NCBI RefSeq assembly: GCF_007713685.1
Contig: NZ_VMRJ01000004.1
Coordinates: forward strand, 1 to 64,000
Source of the DNA: Hymenobacter setariae
Lineage (GTDB): Bacteria > Bacteroidota > Bacteroidia > Cytophagales > Hymenobacteraceae
Reading direction: 5' to 3'
DNA: 64,000 nucleotides
A program made the position numbers and the translations under genes. The notes beneath the pieces are model-generated. The model was given only the letters and a program-made list of their open reading frames with translations. It had not been told where the DNA came from and did not search any database. This document shows positions 16,415 through 23,749 of the stretch, piece by piece (within the stretch, counting starts at the first letter, position 1; every line of letters begins with the position of its first letter).

Positions 16415-16890
16415 ATGGCTATTGAATACGGAGTTATTTTTCCTAGTGCCGCACCTATTCTAGTTGAGGTATTGAAAAAGACCGCCAGTCAAAACGAATT
16501 TGAGCTTACTGAGGATAAAGACGGGGTTGGGTATTGGTTGGCTAGTGGCGAGGAAACGTTCTTTTACATAAAACCTGGGCCAACACTTCCGCATTCAAAA
16601 CTGATAGCTTTGAGTTTAGCTTTGGATTTTATTTCTACCATGCTAATTGGCATATCCGCTGTGGAGCTGATTCATATGGTGCAATGCTTCTCTTATTAGC
16701 ATTAATCAAGGACTTAGTCTTAACCTATAATTACGATTTCTTGTGTTTAGTAAACGGTGAGCGTATTGTCATGAAAAGAGAGCATAATAAAGTATTTCTA
16801 AATCAGCAGTTCGGTGCTTAGAACAGAGAAGAAGTACAAGATATACTTTCATCTTTATCTTATGAGTTGGCTGATTATCCAGTAGTCTGA
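16415..16890 (+). pseudogene. frameshifted immunity-like gene
   Basis: A good start (MAIEYGVIFPSAAPILVEVL) opens a 94-codon frame, after which a protein-like reading continues in another frame from about 16676 (GAMLLLLALIKDLVLTYNYD, then FLCLVNGERIVMKREHNKVF). It is interrupted by TAG at about 16819 and ends at TGA 16888-16890. The pattern (Leu-rich helix, FLxxxNGExxxxxR) resembles SitI3-like immunity proteins and the C-terminal half of the gene at 17947-18471. At least one frameshift and one stop make it inactive. It directly precedes toxin module B. Confidence 0.55.
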
Positions 16891-16904
16891 AAGGCAAGGA
16901 AGGG

Positions 16905-17915
16905 CATGGTTTGAGGGCAACAGAAAGTAGGCCCACGCCTTGAGCGGCAAGCTGAAAGAAGCATCCGGGGGCCTGGCCATATTCGGGCTAGTGTGCTTGG
17001 CCGCAGGTCTGGTCTTCCCGCCCGCCGCCGTGGTGGGGGCCGTGGCCCTGGAGCTCTCCGAAGCTGCCCTGGTGGCGGGCGTGGCCGTCGATGTGGCCGT
17101 GGCCATCGACCGCCCAGGACAACTGGGTCACGGTGGGCGGCGACGCGCTGGCCATCGCCACGGGCTATGTGGTGGGCAAGGTCATCATCGGCCCTGCCCT
17201 CGGCGCTGTAGCGCGCAAGCTCGCCCAACGAGAAGCGCGACTAGCCGCTGCCGAGGCCGAAGCTGCGCTTGCCGCCGAGGCTAAACAGGCGACAGAGGCC
17301 GCCCAGAAAGCTGAGGCTGACAAGATTGCTGCCCACAAAGCGTATCAGACTTCGCCGGAAGGACAAGCTGAGGCGGCGGCCCGAGCAGCAAAAAAGCAAC
17401 GCGGTGCTGAAAAAGCGCAGCGCCACAAGGAGGAGAAAGCGCAAGCCGACGCGGCTAAGCGCCAAGTGCCCGTCGAGCCCAGCCGCACCCAGCCCAGCCG
17501 CGCCCCCAACCCTGATGCTCAACCCCGCGGCCGGCGAGCCAAAGTGGAGGGAGAGGCCAAAAAACAGCAGTCAATACGCCGGGAAAACGAAGCTGCCGAC
17601 CACGCAGCTGGGGCCGACTACGACGTGGAGCACAACCCATCAGTACCGGGTACTAAGAAACCAGACTAGCGCATTGAAGGCAAGGTCTTCGATGGCTATG
17701 CACACCAAGGCAGCGATTTAAAAACCATCTGAGATACTATGGATGGAAAAGTAGCTGATAGCCAGACGCGCCGGCTACTACTTAATTTGGATGATGCCCC
17801 TGCTGTCAACGTAGAAGATATTTCAGCCCTGTCGCAGCAGGTCAAAGCCTCTGCCCCAGAATTAGAAGAGGTACTAGTCTGGAAGAATGGACAGTTGCAC
17901 CACGTCTATCCTTGA
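16905..17915 (+). pseudogene. 5'-truncated CdiA-CT-like toxin (module B)
   Basis: The linker cassette (AHALSGKLKEASGGLAIFGL) is followed by hydrophobic segments with a 5-bp deletion relative to module A near 17110 that shifts the frame. Then come an Ala/Glu/Lys-rich helix and a toxin tip. The tip (ENEAADHAAGADYDVEHNP, KKPD-stop-RIEGKVFDGYA, VLVWKNGQLHHVYP) matches the layout of the CdiA C-terminal RNase family, which usually reads PDYxIEGxxFDxYAP and ends in a xIxxIYP-like motif. A TAG at 17667-17669 sits where the family has Tyr, and a TGA is at 17730-17732. The end is TGA 17913-17915. It lacks a start, so it is dead on three counts. Confidence 0.75.
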
Positions 17916-17946
17916 TTTTTTGCTTTAATGCTTTTTCTATAATCCT

Positions 17947-18471
17947 ATGTCTCTAACTTATAATTGCCTGTTTGCTGGTCCATCTCCTGGCCTGCATCAG
18001 ATACTAGACCAATTAGTTGATGAGCATCTAGACGAAATTCTCGACCCGCTTACAGATGATAGTTATTTCTACTTCTACGAGAGTAATGGAAACTTTTACC
18101 TCTGCTATAACGACGAGAGCGAGCCTGACAAACCGGAAGAAAGTAAGCCAATATTACTTATCTATCCGCACTCTAAAACAGAGATGTATGAGCTAGCCTT
18201 GGGCGAGTTTAAAGCAGAGAGCAGCTGGTATATTGACACTAACAATAGTAGGGGTATGGCTATAGCGGACCAAGCCTTAGCACGGCTGCTGCATAGCGTA
18301 TTAAAGCAGTACGTAGGCGATTTAGTAAGCTTGTTCAACGGCGCGCAAATTATTCTCTACCGAACGGGCGAGCGTGTCTACCTAGATAAGTACAGCGATA
18401 TCGCGCAGGAACCGATGATATCGCTGCTTGGCTTGAAAGAGCATGAGCTTAGGGACTATAAAGTTGTGTAG
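17947..18471 (+). CDS. probable immunity protein for module B toxin
   Basis: An intact 174-residue acidic protein starting 31 bp after the decayed CdiA-CT-like toxin. It has an N-terminal part rich in Asp/Glu/Tyr (DDSYFYFYESNGNFYLCYND), a middle alpha/beta region and a C-terminal segment LARLLHSVLKQYVGDLVSLF with FNGAQIILYRTGERVYLDKY, resembling SitI3-like immunity proteins. A copy of its last 20 codons occurs at 13075-13135, so the gene or its module was once duplicated. Retaining the antidote after losing the toxin would still protect against relatives that carry the active toxin. Function is inferred from position. Confidence 0.65.
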   Translation: MSLTYNCLFAGPSPGLHQILDQLVDEHLDEILDPLTDDSYFYFYESNGNFYLCYNDESEPDKPEESKPILLIYPHSKTEMYELALGEFKAESSWYIDTNNSRGMAIADQALARLLHSVLKQYVGDLVSLFNGAQIILYRTGERVYLDKYSDIAQEPMISLLGLKEHELRDYKVV

Positions 18472-18721
18472 GATAAAGGTCTAGCTTGATGCGCCGCCGC
18501 TGCTGGAGAGCAGCGTGTGCCAGTGCGCGCTGGGCGGGCGCATCAGCATCGCGGTGCTGCCCGTGCCCGGGGTGCCGAATATGGGCACGGGCGGAGCGGG
18601 CCTGGAAGCCGAAGACGCGGCCCTGGGGCGGTAGGAAGCGGCGCGCCAGCAGGCGCAGGACGACGAGGCCCACGCCTTGAGCGGAAAGTTGAAAGAGGCG
18701 TCCGGAGACTTGTCGCTACAG
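18472..18721 (+). pseudogene. 5'-truncated PAAR-toxin cassette (module C)
   Basis: Nearly identical to the start of module A (13136-13375): both begin right after the same immunity-gene tail with GGATAAAGGTCTAGCTTG, then encode SSVCQCALGGRISI.VLPVPG and the linker AHALSGKLKEAS. This copy has an in-frame TAG at about 18632 where module A has Arg, and stops abruptly at 18720, where the converging gene begins. The C-x-C-x3-GG-x-I-x-I pattern matches the C-terminal end of a DUF4280 PAAR-like domain. Confidence 0.7.
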
Positions 18722-19366
18722 CTAAGCGTGCTCGCGCATCTCGGCTAGGTTGTAAGCAATGCGGGCATCTTGGGCAGTCAAATCTTCAAATAAGCCAGCC
18801 TGGCTGAGCGCGTAAGGACGGTCGTACATAGCCAGCACGGGTAGCAATTGGCTTGCCTGGTAGTAGCGTCCGTGTTCCAATGCTAACTTAACTGCCTGCT
18901 TAACAGCGGGCAGCAAGCCAGGTAGATTTAGTTGCAGCAGCATGCTTTTCAGCTTGCCCTCAAAAAAGCATTCGCCATACAAGCCCAGTACACTCGTCAA
19001 ACTGCTGGTAATCTCGTCCTCGTCGTAGCCGGAGAGCACGGCTAGCCCGAGGGCCTCGCCGATTATGTCGTACACATTGTCTTCGCCCGTGAGGCGACTA
19101 GGGGCTAGCTCAGCCGTTTTGTCGATGCGGATAGCCACTAGGTGGCGCAGGTAAGCCACGCCCGGCTCGATGCCCCAGGCAGCCAGTACTAGGCCCGCTT
19201 GGTAAGCCAGGTACAAGTCGTCGGCGGCCAGCAGGGGTAGCAAGTCGGGAATGCGGCCGCTGGGCACAGGGTCGAGCAGCTGAACTTCGTCTAACCCAAT
19301 CAACTGGCCTTCTTCGTCGGTGTAGAGGGCCTGGTAGATGGGCGCAGGATACGTATTCGGGCTCAT
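18722..19366 (-). CDS. probable immunity protein for TssD-toxin fusion
   Basis: A 214-residue, all-helical, Leu/Ala-rich acidic protein without signal peptide. Helical pairs such as DLLPLLAADDLYLAYQAGLV and PGLLPAVKQAVKLALEHGRY resemble HEAT-like repeats. It starts 7 bp after the stop of the TssD-toxin fusion, the usual effector-immunity spacing, and is read from the same promoter. I infer that it neutralises the C-terminal toxin of that protein. No named family is recognised. Confidence 0.6.
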   Translation of the reverse strand: MSPNTYPAPIYQALYTDEEGQLIGLDEVQLLDPVPSGRIPDLLPLLAADDLYLAYQAGLVLAAWGIEPGVAYLRHLVAIRIDKTAELAPSRLTGEDNVYDIIGEALGLAVLSGYDEDEITSSLTSVLGLYGECFFEGKLKSMLLQLNLPGLLPAVKQAVKLALEHGRYYQASQLLPVLAMYDRPYALSQAGLFEDLTAQDARIAYNLAEMREHA

Positions 19367-19372
19367 GGTGGG

Positions 19373-20431
19373 TTAGCTACTTTTTTTTATTACTTCCACG
19401 TATTTGGCAGGTACTACGCCTTTTACAAGCACTTCTTGGTCACGCCGGCTGTTTTCAATATCGCTCTGGGCACGCGCTAGGCGCACTTTGTTTTTGGTGC
19501 TTGGGGCAAGGTCGTAGCGGGCCTGGGCTTCCGTGCGCTTGGCTTCGAGGTGCTGCAACACTTGGTCATTGCTAATAATCTCGACCCCTGCTACTTCGCC
19601 ATGGGCGATGCCCTGCGCCAATCCAGCGTGGTCGATGCGGATTTCGTGGTCGCCGTAGGACTTGCCCACGTTTAGGGCCGCCGAGGTCGATGTGTAGGGG
19701 CTATCGCTCTTGCGCGGTTCGGAGCCCCGCACATGGTCCTGGATGGTGGCTTTACCAGCCGGGTTGGCCGGGCTTAGGTTGCCGGCCGCGTCGATAAACG
19801 ACTTGAGGCGGCCCGGCTCCTTGCCCACGCTGGCATACGGAAAGTTGTCTTCGCGGTACAGATATTGGCTTGCTGGCGGTACCGCCGCCAGCACTGACGC
19901 AGCCACTGCACTGGTGGCCACGGCGGCTCCTGGGTCGGCTACCAGTGCTGTAGCCTGCCCTACCAAGCGCTGGGCTTGCTGCGCGGCGGCAATCGTAGCG
20001 CCTGCCGCGGCAGCCAAACCCGCAGCCCCTGATGCAGGCGTACTACCACTCAACGGCCCCCCCGCCGCTAGCTCCAGCTGGGCAGCGGCAATGGTGAGCG
20101 AGCAGCGGTAGGAGCCTACTAGGTCGGCGCCGGCCTCAAATACCTCTTGGTAGCCAATGCATTGGCCAGACTTGAACATTATCGTTTCGCTGGCCATCAG
20201 GCCATTTACTTGGTGGAACGAAACGTGCCCATCGAGGGGGTAGTGCGGCGTGGCGGCCCACACCAGTAGTTGGTCGCCCGCGGGCACATCGAGTACCAGC
20301 TCGAGCAGACCGTGCCGCATTCGCTCACTAATACGGCCCCGGGCGTCAATAGCCTGCTCAAAGTTGTACGAGCAGAGCACCACGGGGTAGACCTGGCCGT
20401 TAACCTCCAGCCTAGCAGAGTAAGAAGCCAT
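19373..20431 (-). CDS. evolved TssD (Hcp) with C-terminal toxin, probable ADP-ribosyltransferase
   Basis: A 352-residue fusion. Residues 1-125 form a TssD tube domain (YPVVLCSYNFEQAIDARGRI, GHVSFHQVNG, SGQCIGYQEVFEAG). An Ala/Gly-rich linker (126-185) follows, then a toxin domain of about 165 residues. The toxin shows Arg193 (YLYRED), a Ser-Thr-Ser run at 248-250 (SPYTSTSAALNVG) and a late acidic residue in DQEVLVKGVVPAKYVEVI. This order fits R-S-E class mono-ADP-ribosyltransferases, but I cannot exclude another fold. TssD domains with C-terminal toxins are known as evolved Hcp effectors. A putative immunity gene is 7 bp downstream. It lies antisense just before tssE. Confidence 0.75.
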   Translation of the reverse strand: MASYSARLEVNGQVYPVVLCSYNFEQAIDARGRISERMRHGLLELVLDVPAGDQLLVWAATPHYPLDGHVSFHQVNGLMASETIMFKSGQCIGYQEVFEAGADLVGSYRCSLTIAAAQLELAAGGPLSGSTPASGAAGLAAAAGATIAAAQQAQRLVGQATALVADPGAAVATSAVAASVLAAVPPASQYLYREDNFPYASVGKEPGRLKSFIDAAGNLSPANPAGKATIQDHVRGSEPRKSDSPYTSTSAALNVGKSYGDHEIRIDHAGLAQGIAHGEVAGVEIISNDQVLQHLEAKRTEAQARYDLAPSTKNKVRLARAQSDIENSRRDQEVLVKGVVPAKYVEVIKKSS

Positions 20432-20654
20432 ATAGAATAACGCTACTAGTAGAAAATGGCCCTAGGTGCCTGTTGTTGCCCAGAGCGCGCCCGACTGGTT
20501 ACTTTTATGGATATTAAATGCTCAAGTTACGTTTTTTTGAGTAGGTGGGCGCCCGGTGCCTCACCTAGGGGGAGTACTTAGCTAGCGGCAACGCCTTTTC
20601 GGCGCCGGGCGTAGGCTAGCTCTAGGGCCTCCTTCTTAGCTATTCGCCTGCCTC

Positions 20655-21080
20655 ATGAGTGATACGTATTACCAACTGCCGCTTGACCTGGAAGGCATTT
20701 TGGAGCGTCGGCAGCTGCCGCGCATCTCGGTGCAAGAATCTATCGCACAGCACGTATATCTGCTGCTAACAACGCATTTTGGCGAGGCACGCTACGAGCC
20801 CGATTTTGGCTGCCAAGTGTGGGAGCAGGATTTTGAGGCCATGGCTACTATGCGCTGGAAAGACCGGGTGCAGCAGTCAGTGGAGCAGGCTATTCGGGAG
20901 TTTGAGCCGAGGCTAATGCAGGCCCGGGTGCAGGTAGCGGTGCTCGATTTTGAATTGAAGGGTGTGAGCCAGCGTATTCGGCGGCGGCTCGAAGTAACCG
21001 TGACGGCCTCCCTTTACCGCACCCGCGAGCCATTTACGTTTCAGGCAAGCCTATTTGTGGCTCCTCTTTCGGTCGATTGA
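20655..21080 (+). CDS. tssE: T6SS baseplate protein TssE
   Basis: Member of the GPW/gp25 baseplate family, 141 residues. Visible features are LEGILERRQLPRISVQESIA near the start, THFGEARYEPDFGCQVWEQDF with the typical R-Y-x-PxFG pattern, and a C-terminal beta-rich part (VTVTASLYRTREPFTFQASL). TssE nucleates sheath assembly on the baseplate. It is 34 bp upstream of tssF, the usual partner order. Confidence 0.9.
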   Translation: MSDTYYQLPLDLEGILERRQLPRISVQESIAQHVYLLLTTHFGEARYEPDFGCQVWEQDFEAMATMRWKDRVQQSVEQAIREFEPRLMQARVQVAVLDFELKGVSQRIRRRLEVTVTASLYRTREPFTFQASLFVAPLSVD

Positions 21081-21114
21081 GTAATTTGCCGCATCCTCGC
21101 TTTCTCCATCTGCC

Positions 21115-22995
21115 GTGCTGCCTCCTTTGCCGTATTCGCCACCACCTAGTACCGATTTTACTAAAGCTAGCATCAAGAGCCGCCTAACCCGCCAAGCCGC
21201 CGAGCTATGGGGCTACGGTGAAACCGACCTCGATGCCTTCGACCCCCTGGTGAACTTGCTGCTCGAAGCTTGCGCCGTAGAGTTTGAGAAAATTGGCCAG
21301 GAGCTGCACGCCACCCAAGGCCGCCTCATTGAGCGCTTAGCGGCCCTGCTCAACCCCGATGTGGTAGATGCGCCCTACCCCGCGCATGCCGTGGTGCAGG
21401 CGCGCGCCCGCGAGCCGCAGGTGATGCTACCCTCCGATGCCCAGTTTGTGTTCGAGTTTCCAGCTGTGGGGCGGCAGGCGGCAAGTCGGCCGCTGCACTT
21501 CTCGCCGCTACAAACCACCCACCTAATAGCGGGCACGGTGCAGTGCTTAGCTACCGACGATACCGTGTGGCAAGTCGGCCCGCAAGGGCAAAAGCGCCTA
21601 GTAGCCCGCGCCCTAGCCCCCCCGCCGACCGAACACCGGCGGTTGTGGCTGGGCCTGCGCCTGCCTTCTGGCGAGCAAGCACCTAAGGCATTAACCTTCT
21701 ATATCGACTGGCTGAACGAGCCGCACCGGGCTGAGTACCTGGCCTTTTTACCGGGTGAGGAGTGGCGCCTAGGCGACGTGCCGCTACTTACTACCTCCGG
21801 CTTGGCAGCAGCGACAGAGGAGGATATGCCGAGCGGAGCGCTGGATACAGAATACGACTTTCTACGGCGTATTGAGCAGCAAATCCAGGCCTTGTACGCG
21901 CCGCTATTCATGCGCGTGGTCTTGCCGCCCGGCGCGCTGGCGGCCTACGTGCCCCAGCCCTACCCTACCGAATTGGCGACTTCCTTTGGTAGCACCGCTG
22001 CGGCTGACCTAGCTGCACTCACGCAGCCCCTCACCTGGCTAGAGGTACGCTTTGCCCAGGCCTTGCCGCCCGAAGCATTTGCCCAGCTAACCTGCGCCCT
22101 CAACTGCTTTCCGGTGCTAAACCGGCAGTTGCACCGCGTGCTTTACCGCCTGCAACCCGCGCTAAATCTATTTCCGCTGGTGAGCGAAGAGCCCTTTTTG
22201 GCTGTGCGCAGCGTGTATAGCCTTAGCAATGTAAGCTTTCGGGCCACTACCCTGCGCGACCTCACGGAGGGCGCCACCGACACGTATACGCTGCGTACCC
22301 ACGGCGTAGGCCGCTTCGACGCCCGCACCAGTCGCGAAAGCCTGCGCGAGCTACTAGAACTATTGCGCGATGAAAGTCAAGCCTTTACTGCCGCTGGCAC
22401 CGATTTTATCGGAGGTATCCTGCGCGAGCTTGACCAGAATATGGCGCGCCTGGAAGAGCGCCTCAACCGCCAGCGGGCTATCGAGCAGCCCGTGCCTTAC
22501 TTGCTGCTACGCCCCCGCGACGTGCGCGACAGCGTGTACCTAGAGTACTGGTCGAGTAGCGGAGCTGCCGCCAACCGCCTGCCCGCCGGCAGCTCTTTAC
22601 GCGTGCAAGATGGCCACTACGTGGAGGAGGTGCGCCTGCTTACTACAACCAGCGGCGGCCGCGAGCGCCCGCGGCCCGAGGAGCGCACCTATGCTCTGCG
22701 CCGCAATCTACTAGCTCGCAACCGCCTAGTAACTTTAGCCGACATCAAGGCTGCCTGCTGGGCCGAGCTCGGATTACAGCTGCGTGCGGTGCATGTGGAG
22801 AAAGCCTTTCAAATGAGTTCTACCCCGACTGCGGGCTTCGTGCGCTGCATCCGGGTGCGCCTTACACCGGCCACCACCAGCCACCTGAATGCCACCGAGT
22901 GGCAGCACGCCGCCGAGGCCCTACAAGTGCACCTAGGGGGGCAATCGGCCATAAACCTGCCATATGAAGTGCTCGTGGAGCCAGCAGGTGGATAG
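21115..22995 (+). CDS. tssF: T6SS baseplate protein TssF
   Basis: A 626-residue TssF, the largest wedge subunit. It begins at a GTG (21115) and shows the family opening TKASIKSRLTRQAAELWGYG, DPLVNLLLEACAVEFEKIG and ERLAALLNPDVVDAPYPAHA. The middle has the ALNCFPVLNRQLHRVLYRLQ motif and NLFPLVSEEPFLAV. The C-terminus (HLGGQSAINLPYEVLVEPAG) is also typical. tssG, normally next, is not here but at the left end of the locus. A region of decayed TssD lies downstream on the other strand. Confidence 0.92.
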   Translation: MLPPLPYSPPPSTDFTKASIKSRLTRQAAELWGYGETDLDAFDPLVNLLLEACAVEFEKIGQELHATQGRLIERLAALLNPDVVDAPYPAHAVVQARAREPQVMLPSDAQFVFEFPAVGRQAASRPLHFSPLQTTHLIAGTVQCLATDDTVWQVGPQGQKRLVARALAPPPTEHRRLWLGLRLPSGEQAPKALTFYIDWLNEPHRAEYLAFLPGEEWRLGDVPLLTTSGLAAATEEDMPSGALDTEYDFLRRIEQQIQALYAPLFMRVVLPPGALAAYVPQPYPTELATSFGSTAAADLAALTQPLTWLEVRFAQALPPEAFAQLTCALNCFPVLNRQLHRVLYRLQPALNLFPLVSEEPFLAVRSVYSLSNVSFRATTLRDLTEGATDTYTLRTHGVGRFDARTSRESLRELLELLRDESQAFTAAGTDFIGGILRELDQNMARLEERLNRQRAIEQPVPYLLLRPRDVRDSVYLEYWSSSGAAANRLPAGSSLRVQDGHYVEEVRLLTTTSGGRERPRPEERTYALRRNLLARNRLVTLADIKAACWAELGLQLRAVHVEKAFQMSSTPTAGFVRCIRVRLTPATTSHLNATEWQHAAEALQVHLGGQSAINLPYEVLVEPAGG

Positions 22996-23180
22996 GATGC
23001 CAAGATTACGCTCCTTTTTCACTCCGCGATAGCGTCGCGAAGAAGTTGGAAATACCGGATAATATTCTCGTTTGAGGTTCTGAGATTTTTTAACACTGAC
23101 TTGAAATCGTAGTCAGTATGTACGCATGCTCATTCTAAGGCAACCTAGGTAGCCCGTTTTCGAACTTTGCGGTCTTCCTT

Positions 23181-23711
23181 CTAAAGGCTTTTCTCGCGAG
23201 AGAAACGCATCAAGTCAATGGCTTCTTGCGAGAATTTAAGTGTGGCTTCTCCGAGCAAAGACTGAGTAGTTTCAGCAGCAGCTCTCACTGGGACTGTGCA
23301 ATCTCGCGCTGTGGGAGTTACAAACGCCCCTGCCGGCCCGCCCGGCGCGAGCACCAGCTCGCCCGTAGCAATGATAAGCTGGCACACCTATGCGCCTTCC
23401 CCGGCATCACCAGCCGTAAAGCTTTCCTGGTAGTTCACGCACTGGCCGGCGGCGAAGCTCACCGTTTCGCGGGCCGTGCGCCGGCCAGTGTCGAAGAAGG
23501 TAATGTAGCCGGCCAGGAGCTTGTGGGCAGAATTAGCCTAGTCGAGCAGCAGGTTGTTGTGAGGTACGTCGAGGGTCAAGTGCAACTGGCCGTGGCGTAC
23601 TTTGGCCACGACCCAGCTCCGCGCATCGGTAGCCTGCTCAAACACAAACTGGCACTAACGCAGCGGGTACATGGTGCCCGCTACTACCAGCTCCGCATAA
23701 AACGACGACAT
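23181..23711 (-). pseudogene. decayed evolved TssD gene with three amber codons
   Basis: One continuous 177-codon frame on the minus strand encodes a TssD domain aligned to the fusion at 19373-20431: MSSFYAELVVAGTMYPLR, FVFEQATDARS, FAAGQCVNYQESFTAGD and LIIATGELVLAPGGPAG. It is broken by TAG at 23655-23657, 23538-23540 and 23388-23390. By alignment the second replaces Trp and the third Tyr. About 55 residues follow the TssD domain, so it was also an extended, cargo-type TssD whose toxin is gone or truncated. No frameshift is needed. Confidence 0.8.
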
Positions 23712-23749
23712 AAATTAGCTTCTAACTTCTATAGCCTGGGAACGGAGTA

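Noticed and set aside
12569..18721. CRISPR array or insertion sequence as the cause of the repeats
   Set aside because: The repeats are coding fragments of toxin and immunity genes, irregularly spaced, without transposase or terminal inverted repeats.
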